DNA of 64,000 nt from Bin80 sp964291275. Its GTDB lineage: Bacteria > Bacteroidota > Rhodothermia > Rhodothermales > Bin80. Where the stretch lies: the NCBI GenBank assembly GCA_964291275.2, contig OZ219800.1, positions 496,001-560,000 of the forward strand, read 5' to 3'. This document shows positions 1 to 9,098 of this stretch, piece by piece. The notes under the pieces are model-generated. The model was not told the DNA's origin. It did no database searches and saw nothing but the letters and a program-made list of their open reading frames with translations. Position numbers and translations under genes: made by a program. Every line of letters begins with the position of its first letter. The first letter of the stretch is position 1.

Positions 1-782
1 TCGATAGTCCCTCGAGCACCCAGCCTGACCACGACACGATCCGATAAGATCATGCGACCCCTTAAATCTCCTGTCCAATCGGCAAAAGAAGGGGTGGTCG
101 GACCATAGATTCCCGGAGTTAAATCATAGCCATCTGAAGCGTATCGATTGATGATAAGTCGAGCTCCTACGTGCTCGCGGCCTCCTTCCATTTGAAGCGT
201 CATATCCGAGGTCAAGTGGGAGCCGATACGAAAACTCGCTGACCCTTCCATGCCCCCTGTGGGTGGGGCAGCAGTGATCAAATTGACGACCCCTGCCAGA
301 GCCTCGCTCCCATAAAGTGATGAGGATGGACCACGCACGATTTCCAGATGACGCAAGCCTTTTACAGTAATTCGATTTACGTCAAGCGTACCGGCAGTAC
401 GACCAATCACTGGTTCACCGTCAAGCAAAATGAGTGTATAATCCGATGCAAATCCCTGCACCTGTAATCCCGCACCGTGGTCATCAAACAGGAGGATCCC
501 CATCTGATTGACCAGTACATCTCCGAGGCGTAATGCACCTTCACGCTCCATGAGCTCTGCTGTAATTACACTCGTGGGCACAGCTACATCTTCAAGAATT
601 TTCTCGGATCGGGTAGCTGTGACAACCATAGGCACCATTCGCACGGTGCGCATTGAGTCTGTACGACTAGAATCAGGTAGTGCACGCTGTGCTGTCGCCG
701 TCATCACACAAAAGAAGAAAGGAACAAAAACAATCCAAATTGGCCTTGTTCGGAATTGATTATGGTGTCGAGTTGTTATCAT
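1..782 (-). CDS. TonB-dependent outer-membrane receptor, partial (C-terminal part beyond the window)
   Basis: About 260 residues of a TonB-dependent receptor are present; the gene runs off the left edge, so the barrel is mostly missing. A hydrophobic signal peptide (residues about 15-32, ending near TATAQ) is followed directly by a plug domain. The plug shows VVTATRSEK (TonB-box-like), a QVQGFASDYTLILLDGEPV stretch, and the conserved EIVRGPSSSLYGSEALAGVVN segment near residues 145-165. There is no N-terminal carboxypeptidase-like domain, so it resembles BtuB/CirA-type siderophore or cobalamin receptors more than SusC; the substrate cannot be told. The ATG at 782 is chosen because an ATG at 796 runs into stop codons in another frame. 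It is divergent from glnN. Confidence 0.88.
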   Translation of the reverse strand, partial: MITTRHHNQFRTRPIWIVFVPFFFCVMTATAQRALPDSSRTDSMRTVRMVPMVVTATRSEKILEDVAVPTSVITAELMEREGALRLGDVLVNQMGILLFDDHGAGLQVQGFASDYTLILLDGEPVIGRTAGTLDVNRITVKGLRHLEIVRGPSSSLYGSEALAGVVNLITAAPPTGGMEGSASFRIGSHLTSDMTLQMEGGREHVGARLIINRYASDGYDLTPGIYGPTTPSFADWTGDLRGRMILSDRVVVRLGARGTI

Positions 783-1229
783 TTTATTATCATCATTATT
801 TATATTTAGTCTAAATATACTAAATAATGACCCTCTTTTGTATTGAGATGTATGTTCAGCCCATCTTTTCGCCCCACAAGTTACTGATTTCGGCGCCTAT
901 TTTCCCCGTTTTTAACCAACTAATATTTACAGATCCCCGACGGAATCCGTCGTATCCTTGAATCTGTACGGCCCATACGAAACCCTTATCTCTCTGGTCA
1001 GCCTCACATCTAGAGAACTAAATTGTTCGTGCGGAGTAGACGCCTGAACCGTAATTCTACTCATTAGTTATTTAGGCTGAAAAGGCATTAAGCACAATTT
1101 TTTTTGCTAATTGCGCTTTTTTTACGTCAATATTCTGTGAATATTGTTGGATTGTCGTTTTTATTGTTCACGAATTAGTACCTTTAGTGTACTGAGTCCT
1201 GTCAACCCAAACACATCACGCTACACCTA
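783..1229. other. Divergent intergenic region between TonB receptor and glnN
   Basis: About 450 bases without a convincing gene. It must hold the promoters of both divergent genes. It is AT-rich near 1090-1170 and contains the perfect inverted repeat listed separately at 1128-1146. Confidence 0.6.
1128..1146. promoter_or_regulatory. Perfect 8-bp inverted repeat upstream of glnN, candidate operator
   Basis: CAATATTC, three bases (TGT), then GAATATTG: two exact 8-base arms ending 84 bases before the glnN start codon, in AT-rich DNA. The size and symmetry fit a dimeric repressor or activator site, for example for nitrogen control. No regulator is identified, so the role is inferred only from position and symmetry. 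Confidence 0.35.
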
Positions 1230-3416
1230 ATGAACATCAGACTCCACAACCTCACTGCTGCGACTAAATATCGTGCCAACCACATTGATACTATTGAGCC
1301 GCCTGATCTGGAGGTCCACTTCGCTGAAAACACGTTTGGCATCGACGAGATGCGCAAGCGACTGCCGAAGGAAGTTTTCCAAGGGATGGTGAACTGTATC
1401 ACCAAAAGCTCTCCCATTGCTACGCATCACGCTGAAATCGTGGCGCTAACCATGAAGGAATGGGCCTTGGAACGTGGAGCTACACACTTTGTCCATTGGT
1501 TTCAACCGCTAACAGGCAAAACCGCTGGCAAGCACGACAGCTTTATCAATCCGACAGTTGTTGGCAAAGCCATCGCAAGCTTGCGCGGAAGGGATCTCAT
1601 TCAAGGAGAGCCAGACGCATCCAGCTTCCCGAACGGTGGACTCAGAGCTACGCATGAGGCTCGTGGATACACGATCTGGGATCCCTCCTCACCCGCTTTT
1701 TTAGTTGAGAATGAGAACGGGAGCTATCTCGCTGTTCCGACATGTTTTGTCTCATGGACCGGTGAAGCACTCGACCACAAAACACCACTGCTACGCTCCA
1801 TTGATGCGCTGGACAGGCAGGCACGTCGTGTCCTCCGCCTGCTCGGTGAACGTGCCGAACGTGTACAGACAACCGTGGGAGCAGAGCAGGAGTATTTCCT
1901 GATTGATGAGGAATACTTCTACCGCCGAACGGACCTGGTCAATACAGGACGTACACTTCTCGGTGCCGTACCTCCGAAAGGACAACAGCTGGATGACCAT
2001 TACTTCGGGGAGATCCCGAGTCGAATCCTTGCGTGTATGCTGGCAACCGAAAAAGAGCTCTACCGCCTGGGCATCCCTGTCAAGACCCGCCACAACGAGG
2101 TGGCACCGAGCCAGTACGAGGTTGCACCGGTCTTCGAGACTAGTGGTATCGCCTCTGACCACCAGCAGCTCATGATGATCACAATCAAGCGTATCGCACG
2201 CAAGCATGGTCTGGTGGCACTTTTACATGAAAAACCATTCGCTAACCTGAACGGCTCAGGTAAACATGTTAATTGGTCTATCGCTACTGATGACGGAAAA
2301 AATCTTCTTAATCCCGGAGACGCACCGCATGATAATCTGACCTTCCTAGTTTTCTGCTCAGCAGTGATCCGTGCTGTATACAGACACCAAGACCTGCTTC
2401 GTATATCAGTGTGTTCCGCCAGTAATGATCACCGTTTGGGGGCCAACGAAGCTCCCCCTGCTATCATGAGCGTCTTTCTCGGAACACAGCTCTATGACCT
2501 GTACCAAAAACTTATCAGTGGCGATGTGCTGAGCACTGCTAAAGACACTGACCTGTTTTTGGGAGTGAGTATGCTTCCGCTCGTGCCTAAACATGCAGGG
2601 GATCGTAACCGCACCTCACCGTTCGCTTTTACTGGTAATAAGTTCGAATTTCGTTCCGTAGGCTCTGACCAGTCGCTAGCCTTCCCGAATGTTGTACTTA
2701 ATACTTCGGTTGCTGAGTCTTTGCGGGACTTTGCGAATAATCTTCGTAATAACTTGCGAGGCAAAGACAGAAAAGATCCGACTATCCTCAAAGGTATCGT
2801 ACTCGATATGGTGGCCAAGATTGCCCGAGAATGCAAGGATATCCTTTTTGAGGGTGATAACTATGCAGAAGAGTGGCACCAGGAGGCAGAACGACGTGGT
2901 CTGCTGAATCTGCGCACAACCGTTGATGCACTCGGACATCTGACTTCCGAGAAGAACACTAAGCTGTTCGAGTCCTTTGGCATCCTAACCTCCTCCGAAC
3001 TGCACGCTCGTTACGAGGTTGCCCTGGAGCAGTATGATATGGCACTTGATATCGAGGCCAGAACATTGGAGAATCTCGTGCGAACACAAGTACTGCCGGC
3101 CGGATTCAGCTACCTCAATGAACTCACACAGACGGCTGTACAGACTAAAGGCCTTGGGCTGCATGTCAAGGGATCCGTTACCCCCGTCATAAAGACGCTT
3201 AATGGTACGCTGTCCGAACTGGTGAGTGCTGTGGATGAATTAACTAAGCAGCTGAATGTGCACCAGGAAAATCTGCTTGCCGAAGCAACACATAAAAAAG
3301 ACATGGTCATACCGGCTATGTTCAAAGTGCGTGAGGCTGCGGATAAACTGGAAGGTCTGATACCAGAGAACACATGGCCGCTGCCGAACTACGGCGAAAT
3401 CCTGTTTGTACACTGA
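1230..3416 (+). CDS. glnN: Glutamine synthetase type III
   Basis: 728 residues, the usual length of the large GSIII family (about 700-730), found in Bacteroidota, cyanobacteria and others. It makes glutamine from glutamate, ammonia and ATP in the cytoplasm and is normally a homododecamer. Family signatures are visible: HWFQPLTG near residue 88, EQEYFLID near 219 (metal-binding glutamates), NEVAPSQYEVAP near 289, NGSGKHVNWS near 338 and NEAPPAI near 405. The C-terminal 100 residues form the helical tail typical of GSIII. The ATG at 1230 gives a start matching the family. It stands alone, with a hairpin terminator just after the stop, and is probably controlled by nitrogen supply. Confidence 0.96.
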   Translation: MNIRLHNLTAATKYRANHIDTIEPPDLEVHFAENTFGIDEMRKRLPKEVFQGMVNCITKSSPIATHHAEIVALTMKEWALERGATHFVHWFQPLTGKTAGKHDSFINPTVVGKAIASLRGRDLIQGEPDASSFPNGGLRATHEARGYTIWDPSSPAFLVENENGSYLAVPTCFVSWTGEALDHKTPLLRSIDALDRQARRVLRLLGERAERVQTTVGAEQEYFLIDEEYFYRRTDLVNTGRTLLGAVPPKGQQLDDHYFGEIPSRILACMLATEKELYRLGIPVKTRHNEVAPSQYEVAPVFETSGIASDHQQLMMITIKRIARKHGLVALLHEKPFANLNGSGKHVNWSIATDDGKNLLNPGDAPHDNLTFLVFCSAVIRAVYRHQDLLRISVCSASNDHRLGANEAPPAIMSVFLGTQLYDLYQKLISGDVLSTAKDTDLFLGVSMLPLVPKHAGDRNRTSPFAFTGNKFEFRSVGSDQSLAFPNVVLNTSVAESLRDFANNLRNNLRGKDRKDPTILKGIVLDMVAKIARECKDILFEGDNYAEEWHQEAERRGLLNLRTTVDALGHLTSEKNTKLFESFGILTSSELHARYEVALEQYDMALDIEARTLENLVRTQVLPAGFSYLNELTQTAVQTKGLGLHVKGSVTPVIKTLNGTLSELVSAVDELTKQLNVHQENLLAEATHKKDMVIPAMFKVREAADKLEGLIPENTWPLPNYGEILFVH

Positions 3417-3425
3417 TATAAGTCC

Positions 3426-3458
3426 TAACGGGGCTCGCCAAAATGGCGGGCCCCGTTA
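3426..3458. terminator. Bidirectional hairpin terminator between glnN and the nitroreductase gene
   Basis: A 9-bp outer stem (TAACGGGGC at 3426-3434 pairing with GCCCCGTTA at 3450-3458) continues into an inner CGCCA/TGGCG stem around an AAA loop. It lies in the 46 bases between two convergent stop codons and so can serve both genes. There is no strong T-run. Confidence 0.7.
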
Positions 3459-3462
3459 GCTC

Positions 3463-4137
3463 CTATTTCTGCACCGACCTCTCTTCGTGCCAAGTGGTAA
3501 GTTCTGCAAGGTTCTTGCGCTGCAGATCTGGCACTGTCGCGTTCTCCGCAGGGTAACCTACGGGGAATAGGATGAATGCCCGCTCGTGTTTGGGACGACC
3601 AAGAATTTCGCCCAGAAAGCGCATGGGGCTCGGCGTATGGGTTAGTGTAACTAATCCCAGGTTGTGTATCGCCGCGATAAACAACCCGCAGGCAATGCCA
3701 CAGCTTTCCTGCACGTAGTAGTTCTTCTTTCCATCATCACCAATATTTTTGGCGAAGCAGACAACAATCCACGGAGCTGTTTCGAGGAAAGGCTTGTGCC
3801 AGTCCGTTCCAAGCGGGTCAATCGCCTCGCGCCAAGCCTTTGGCATCCGTCGCTCGTAACTCTCACGTTCCTCTTTCTCGGCAGCCTCTCGAATTTTTGA
3901 TTGTAGCTTACGATCATTCACAGCAACAAAATGCCACGGCTCCCGGTGTGCACCACTGGGTGCCGTACCGGCGGTCAAAATCGCCTGTTCAATCAACTCT
4001 CGAGGTACGGAGCGGTCACTGAAAGTGCGTACGGAGCGGCGCTCCCGCATAAGATTGAAAAAATCCCGCGCACGGATCAACATTTCTTCCGGTGAGCGTC
4101 CAGTAAACTGTAATGGTCGCTGAGGATACAGCTGCAT
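3463..4137 (-). CDS. Nitroreductase-family flavoprotein, iodotyrosine-deiodinase-like
   Basis: 224 residues from an ATG that begins just after the asnS stop codon; a longer in-frame start at 4230 would overlap asnS by 89 bases and is less likely. The fold is the FMN-dependent nitroreductase. The N-terminal segment RRSVRTFSDRSVP and the block TAGTAPSGAHREPWHFVAV (about residues 44-62) match the iodotyrosine deiodinase branch more closely than NfsB-type enzymes, as does the ending PVGYPAENATVPDL. It probably binds FMN as a homodimer. The natural substrate is unknown: family members reduce halotyrosines, nitroaromatics or other compounds. It is the last gene of a GWxTD-asnS-nitroreductase group. 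Confidence 0.86.
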   Translation of the reverse strand: MQLYPQRPLQFTGRSPEEMLIRARDFFNLMRERRSVRTFSDRSVPRELIEQAILTAGTAPSGAHREPWHFVAVNDRKLQSKIREAAEKEERESYERRMPKAWREAIDPLGTDWHKPFLETAPWIVVCFAKNIGDDGKKNYYVQESCGIACGLFIAAIHNLGLVTLTHTPSPMRFLGEILGRPKHERAFILFPVGYPAENATVPDLQRKNLAELTTWHEERSVQK

Positions 4138-4141
4138 ACTC

Positions 4142-5629
4142 CTATGGCGTGAGTCGTCCCAGTGTACGAGGAAACGGGATGGTTTCCCGGATGTGTTCCA
4201 GCCCACAGATCCACGAAACGGTGCGTTCAAGACCTAAACCAAATCCGCTGTGTGGCACACTCCCATAGCGCCGAAGATCGAAATACCATTCGAAAGCCTC
4301 CCGAGGCAAGTCGTGTCGCTCTACTTGTGCCTCAAGAAAAGCCAGATCGTCCGCACGCTGTCCTCCGCCGATGATCTCCCCAAAACCTTCGGGGGCAAGA
4401 ATATCCATTCCGAGAGCGAGCCTATCATCCTCCGGATCGCGTTTCATATAAAAAGCCTTAACCGCCTCTGGATAACGGTGGACAATGATCGGGCGATCGA
4501 AATGCCAGGTTAGCAGTGTTTCATCACTGCCACCAAAATCTCCTCCCCACTCAAACGTTGCCGCAGACTGCCACCATTTTGGCAAGTTCCGCAATGCTTC
4601 CTGAATCTGGTCCAGCCGTGCATTAATTTCGATCTCGCGTGCATCGACCCTACGTTTCTTCCACTCTTTCAGCTGCCCATAATTGGAGTTGTTATGAGCC
4701 AGTTCCTGTTCCAGATCAGACTTCTCACTGTGTAGCGCATCTATTTTTTCTTCCACCAGTCCCTTAGTCTTATCGCTACGTAGAAGCTCCACTGCTTCTG
4801 AATAGCTGATACGAGGAAATGGTGCCTGAACATGCCTGAGTGCGTCCAAATCTCTTCCTAGCAACTTCAGTTCAGCCGCACAATCACGTACCGCATCAGA
4901 TGCAACACGAATAAGAAAATCTTCAGCAAGGGTCATATTCATATCCAGATCATAGAAGGCCATTTCCGGCTCTATCATCCAGAATTCAGTCAAATGCCTT
5001 CGAGTCTTAGATTTTTCCGCCCTGAAAACAGGGCCAAAGGTGTAAATTTTACTAAAGGCCATCGCCATGACCTCTCCATGGAGCTGACCGCTCTGTGTCA
5101 GGTAGGCGGGGCTACCAAAATAGTCAATCTCGAAGAGCGTACTTGTGCCCTCCACTGCGTTCTTTGTGAGAATAGGAGCATCCATTTGCAGAAAGCCACG
5201 CTCCTGGAAAAAGTTGTGGATACTCATGATCACGCAATTGCGAACACGCATAACGGCCCAGGGCCGACGACTGCGCAACCACAGATGGCGCCGATCCATC
5301 AAAAACTCTACTCCGTGCGCCTTTGGCGTAATAGGGTAGTCACTGACTAAATGAACAATCTCAAGGCTCGAAACCTGTACTTCGACGCCCCCAACCTGAC
5401 GCTCATCTGCACATATCTCGCCTATGACTGTGAGGGCGGTTTCCTGGGTTGCAGTTGATGCACTCGTCCAAGAATGTTCATCTACACTGCGTTGATTAAC
5501 CACGCACTGGACCAGTCCCGTTCCGTCACGAATAACCAGAAAGATCAGCCCTTTGGAAACACGTTTTTGTTGCAGCCACCCTCGCAGGGTGACCACTGAG
5601 CCAACCTGCCCTGTCAGGGATTCTATCAT
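4142..5629 (-). CDS. asnS: Asparaginyl-tRNA synthetase
   Basis: 495 residues; charges tRNA-Asn with asparagine in the cytoplasm. The N-terminal OB-fold anticodon-binding domain (about residues 10-100, with VTLRGWLQQKR) is followed by a class II catalytic core. Motif 2 (FRAEKSKTRRHLTEFWMIEPEM) lies near residue 203 and motif 3 (GFGLGLERTVSWICG) near residue 468. Between them, about residues 290-350 form a charged, coiled-coil-like insertion (EKIDALHSEKSDLEQEL...), making the protein longer than the approximately 465-residue E. coli enzyme. It starts 15 bases after the GWxTD gene stop and ends 4 bases before the nitroreductase start, which suggests one transcript. Confidence 0.96.
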   Translation of the reverse strand: MIESLTGQVGSVVTLRGWLQQKRVSKGLIFLVIRDGTGLVQCVVNQRSVDEHSWTSASTATQETALTVIGEICADERQVGGVEVQVSSLEIVHLVSDYPITPKAHGVEFLMDRRHLWLRSRRPWAVMRVRNCVIMSIHNFFQERGFLQMDAPILTKNAVEGTSTLFEIDYFGSPAYLTQSGQLHGEVMAMAFSKIYTFGPVFRAEKSKTRRHLTEFWMIEPEMAFYDLDMNMTLAEDFLIRVASDAVRDCAAELKLLGRDLDALRHVQAPFPRISYSEAVELLRSDKTKGLVEEKIDALHSEKSDLEQELAHNNSNYGQLKEWKKRRVDAREIEINARLDQIQEALRNLPKWWQSAATFEWGGDFGGSDETLLTWHFDRPIIVHRYPEAVKAFYMKRDPEDDRLALGMDILAPEGFGEIIGGGQRADDLAFLEAQVERHDLPREAFEWYFDLRRYGSVPHSGFGLGLERTVSWICGLEHIRETIPFPRTLGRLTP

Positions 5630-5644
5630 TGTTGCTACTACAAC

Positions 5645-7066
5645 CTAATAACTCTCGCTGATTCTTCTGATCCAGTCTGGAAGTTTGCGCTCACCTGCAA
5701 CGGTTGAATGAACAAGTTCATAATCGCCAAAACCATCCAGGTCTGCAAAGACAAAATCGGCCTGGCCCTCACCAGAAATGTTATTGTACTTCCAGATTTC
5801 GTAGGGTTTAAACCCCCTATCGTACTGGTGCTGTTCAATGGCGCTCGGGCGTCCGTACTTTATTAGAACACGCCCTCTGTCTGTCTCCCATCCCTCCACA
5901 CGCTGAACTGAATAACGCTCATTCGCATACATCAGCAAGCTGTAAAACTCATCCCGAAACTCATTGACCCCCGAGTTTGGCGTGGGATCACGTACCAACC
6001 AAAAGTCCATCAGTAGTCTGCGGCGCTCATTAAGATCTTGTACCCGCTTGATTCGTCTCAACTCCTGATCGGTGGCAATAACCTGAATATGCTCAAGCCC
6101 CTGCTCCACCTCGTCCTCCGGCATGGTGGCGTAACCACTCGTCTCGAATGTTTCCCTGGCAACAACAGGCTGCGCCAGTGCTGAGTCTGCAACAGGATTG
6201 AAGACAAAGAACTTGCGGGTTTGTTCAACCTTGGATTCATGGGCATTGTCAAGAACTACCATACGCAGGAAATAAGTACCAGAAACAAGCGCAGACAAAT
6301 TAAATGTGCCGACAAGGACATCAGTCAGACGCACCGCCCGTTTAGAGCGCTTCTGTAGGCCTGTGATGGCTGCCGGTCTGTTCGCTTCGGAAACGTATAT
6401 AAGCATGGTATATTCGTCCGTATCCGAAGCTGCGCATGCAGTATTGTAGGCCTCCGCGTAGTAGAACAGCCTAGCGGCCCCCTCACCGTACAACTGGCTG
6501 GCATTTGGGCGTATATAGAGCCCATTCTTGTAGAATGGATCCTCTCTATCCTCCGAAGGAGTAATCCTGGAAGCCAGTGTTATGTCTGAAATCGCACAGC
6601 TTTCCTGCTGGTCATAGTCCGGTATAATCACATCACGACTTGCCTGTACGGGGTCTTGACCTGATAGAGGCATGACAATTTGCAGTTCATATTCACCCGG
6701 TACAACGGTTAGCCTGATTTGGCGTAAAAACACCTGCCCCTCTGTAATCGAAGACGAATCGGTCACAGCAAACTGCAGATCCGTCTGCTGCTCCCAAACA
6801 ACGCGTTCCGCAGATACATCCAAATCCGCATCGGAGGAGCTATGCAAGCTCAACTCGAGTGGAATCGTAGAGGTATAAAGAGAATCACTGGCTTCATAAG
6901 TAAGTGAACTCGCTTCGATAGCCATATAAAGTTCAACTAGTGACTCCTGTTCATCGTAAGCGAATGAAGCGTAATCGATATCAATCCGTGGAGCCTGTTG
7001 AGCTGTGCTGCGGGCTGCAAAAAGCAGTAACCCAAAGAGACTTATAAAATAACGTGTTCTATTCAT
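5645..7066 (-). CDS. GWxTD domain-containing secreted protein
   Basis: 473 residues from the ATG at 7066, which places a signal peptide (MNRTRYFISLFGLLLFAARSTAQ) at the very N-terminus; an upstream in-frame start at 7090 would add eight polar residues. The C-terminal domain carries the family hallmark GWETDRGRVLIKYGRPSAIE (about residues 390-410) followed by an EIWKYN motif. GWxTD proteins are periplasmic or surface proteins common in Bacteroidota, Acidobacteria and related groups; their molecular role is not established. It lies 15 bases upstream of asnS and is probably cotranscribed. Confidence 0.85.
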   Translation of the reverse strand: MNRTRYFISLFGLLLFAARSTAQQAPRIDIDYASFAYDEQESLVELYMAIEASSLTYEASDSLYTSTIPLELSLHSSSDADLDVSAERVVWEQQTDLQFAVTDSSSITEGQVFLRQIRLTVVPGEYELQIVMPLSGQDPVQASRDVIIPDYDQQESCAISDITLASRITPSEDREDPFYKNGLYIRPNASQLYGEGAARLFYYAEAYNTACAASDTDEYTMLIYVSEANRPAAITGLQKRSKRAVRLTDVLVGTFNLSALVSGTYFLRMVVLDNAHESKVEQTRKFFVFNPVADSALAQPVVARETFETSGYATMPEDEVEQGLEHIQVIATDQELRRIKRVQDLNERRRLLMDFWLVRDPTPNSGVNEFRDEFYSLLMYANERYSVQRVEGWETDRGRVLIKYGRPSAIEQHQYDRGFKPYEIWKYNNISGEGQADFVFADLDGFGDYELVHSTVAGERKLPDWIRRISESY

Positions 7067-7205
7067 TGACTCTTTATCATGCGCAAGCAATATTCACTAA
7101 CCAACTGCAATTGCGTTCCCGCCTCCCGTACGGCATCAAGTAGAATTCGTAATCCCCAGTAAAATGATTCATCATAAACCGGAGATTCTTCTCTTCAACC
7201 CGTAT

Positions 7206-7646
7206 TTATTGAGTACTAAGCACACCTGCGATATCCGGCGGCGTCCAGTCTGGTGGCTTCATCCATTTGCCATCTTCACGAACATAGCTGCCTGGACCAA
7301 ACTTTCTAAGATTAGCTTCATCTACCTCATGCAACAGTTGTTCATCATCAATCCCAAAAGCAATTAATGTGCCAACAGTTACAACAGATATGTCTGCGCA
7401 GCCGTCAGCTACACCTTCCAGATCAATCGCCATTTCCGGTGTGAACGTGCATGTGTCAATTTCCAGTTCGCCCTCAGGAACCTTTACTGCAACGCCAAGC
7501 GCATTCACCGTCTCGAGAGCCTCTTCCAAGATAAGACGCGCCCGAAGCAGCCGGGTGTGCTCATCAGGTACCGTCACCTCGGACGGCGTGGCCTGACCCG
7601 CTTTCTCCATGAAGGTTCTTACACGCTGATAATGTACTGTAGGCAT
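7206..7646 (-). CDS. MazG-like / phosphoribosyl-ATP pyrophosphohydrolase-like protein
   Basis: 146 residues from the ATG at 7646 (a TTG at 7667 would add seven). The all-alpha NTP pyrophosphohydrolase pattern is visible: LILEEALET near residues 40-48, then ADGCADISVVTVGT with acidic residues near 80-95, consistent with the EExxE...ExxD metal site. Proteins of this size and type (Cof/phage HisE-like) hydrolyse nucleoside triphosphates or related pyrophosphates; the exact substrate is unknown. The C-terminal FGPGSYVREDGKWMKPPDWTPPDI is typical of this subfamily. It is last in a minus-strand group with a glycosyltransferase. Confidence 0.8.
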   Translation of the reverse strand: MPTVHYQRVRTFMEKAGQATPSEVTVPDEHTRLLRARLILEEALETVNALGVAVKVPEGELEIDTCTFTPEMAIDLEGVADGCADISVVTVGTLIAFGIDDEQLLHEVDEANLRKFGPGSYVREDGKWMKPPDWTPPDIAGVLSTQ

Positions 7647-7694
7647 AACAAAATCTGGGTTGAGCAATGGGCATGTCCATAATGATGGCCCCGG

Positions 7695-8810
7695 TTACAA
7701 TGACGCTACAAGTGTGTCATATTGTTCTACATGGACAGACCAATCAAGGTGCTCTGCGACTCCACGAAGCGTACCGGGTGGGAGTGGCCGTTCCTCTCCC
7801 ATTAGCATCGCCTTCAGGATTGTGAAGAGACTGTTCTCATCGTCGTACAGAACTGGAGCATGCAACAATGGCTTATGCAGTTTTTCCGGGATCAACTCGG
7901 GATAACTCAAACGATTCGGCAGTAATGGGTGACAACCACAATAAATAGCTTCCAGCATTGCTATGCCAAAAAATTCATGGACCGCAGTTGATACCACAAT
8001 ATCAGCCCGATGTAGAAGCCGACTGTACTCCTCAAAATCCTCCGCATATCCATAGTGTAAAATTCGCTCGGCATAACGCTCAAAAGCGGTGTCGAATTCC
8101 GAGGGTTGCTCCTCAAAACGTTTGCCCGCAAGTATCAACCGAAATCGACATCCCGCATCATCCAACCGGTTCATTAACCTAAAGAACGCCTCAGGATTCT
8201 TATCGTACTCCCAGCGCTGATTCCAGAGCACAATTGGTGAACCTCTGTCCGAATCCGTCGTGCTGGCATAGCGGGCATGCGCCTGAAGATTCATTCCAAG
8301 ATGCATAACCCTGCTCTTGGCGCGAATCTCCGATACTGTGTGTAAATGTGTGTAATCTGGAAACACACGGAGCAATCCGGGAAGGGCCCGTATAAATTCG
8401 TTGTAATGAAACTCCGAATTGAATACAACCTGATCTGCCGCCAAACACGACAAATAATTGATGTAGGCGTACGACAGGTCTCGTTTCTCTTCCTTAGATA
8501 ACGGGTACGTCAATTGATTCTCGTGCAGGTAGTAGACTACCGGCACATTCCCGATATCTTTTCGACTCAGAGCAAGAAATGCCGGAATATTGACCATGCT
8601 GGAGGCCAGAATTACGTCTGGCGTAAAACCATTAGCCACCAGTTGTCCGCACTTGCGTGCAAGTGTCTGTGCACCGCCCTGCAGTCTCCATTTCCAGAAC
8701 CTTGCCGCCATCGTTACGAGCGCGTACTCGTGACGACTATTCTTGATGAGTCCATCTACGAAGTTCCGGTGCGAACCTCCATACCAAGGCTCGAGTGCCA
8801 GTACCTTCAT
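7695..8810 (-). CDS. Glycosyltransferase resembling tRNA-queuosine alpha-mannosyltransferase (QTMAN, DUF3524)
   Basis: 371 residues, GT-B fold, GT4-like. The N-terminus MKVLALEPWYGGSHRNFVDG followed by ...RFWKWRLQGGA matches the DUF3524/GTDC1 family, whose human member adds mannose to queuosine in the anticodon of tRNA-Asp. The C-terminal domain has VLWNQRWEYDKNPEAFFRLM near residue 190 and a nucleotide-sugar-binding region HEFFGIAMLEAIYCGCHPLLP near residue 280. Substrate is inferred from family membership only. Its start overlaps the stop of the small upstream gene by four bases, so translation is coupled. Confidence 0.8.
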   Translation of the reverse strand: MKVLALEPWYGGSHRNFVDGLIKNSRHEYALVTMAARFWKWRLQGGAQTLARKCGQLVANGFTPDVILASSMVNIPAFLALSRKDIGNVPVVYYLHENQLTYPLSKEEKRDLSYAYINYLSCLAADQVVFNSEFHYNEFIRALPGLLRVFPDYTHLHTVSEIRAKSRVMHLGMNLQAHARYASTTDSDRGSPIVLWNQRWEYDKNPEAFFRLMNRLDDAGCRFRLILAGKRFEEQPSEFDTAFERYAERILHYGYAEDFEEYSRLLHRADIVVSTAVHEFFGIAMLEAIYCGCHPLLPNRLSYPELIPEKLHKPLLHAPVLYDDENSLFTILKAMLMGEERPLPPGTLRGVAEHLDWSVHVEQYDTLVASL

Positions 8811-9064
8811 TGATGCCCCTTGGATTTCTTCTTATCTGCAAACAGGCTTTGGACCTCTTTATTTTCCTGCTCAGTGAGCGGACGAACGATCGCCAGTTGG
8901 CGAACTTGCAACAAATCACGCATTGCATCCTCCATCACCTCGTCCGAAGTAACAGGTGCTGTACCTCCGGGTGGGAGTCCAATTTCACGGTGCTTCAACT
9001 TGACGGATAATGGCTTTTTGTTCGTGTTCTTGACGATCATGCCCTTACGCTTCCGGGCTATCAT
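8807..9064 (-). CDS. Small uncharacterised protein, translationally coupled to the QTMAN-like gene
   Basis: 85 residues, not recognised. The N-terminal half is basic (IARKRKGMIVKNTNKKPLSVKLKHREIGL), then a GLPPGGTAP turn and an acidic helix (SDEVMEDAMRDLLQV); the end is lysine-rich. No signal peptide or membrane segment. The 4-base ATGA overlap with the next gene and the clean ATG start support it as real. Its position suggests a role with the glycosyltransferase or the translation machinery, but this is inference. Confidence 0.65.
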   Translation of the reverse strand: MIARKRKGMIVKNTNKKPLSVKLKHREIGLPPGGTAPVTSDEVMEDAMRDLLQVRQLAIVRPLTEQENKEVQSLFADKKKSKGHQ

Positions 9065-9098
9065 GATTCAGTGATGTTAGCTTCTCAAAGTATACGAC

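Noticed and set aside
508..759. Forward ORF of 83 codons over the TonB receptor start
   Set aside because: It lies antisense to a clear signal peptide and plug domain; the product has no recognisable features.
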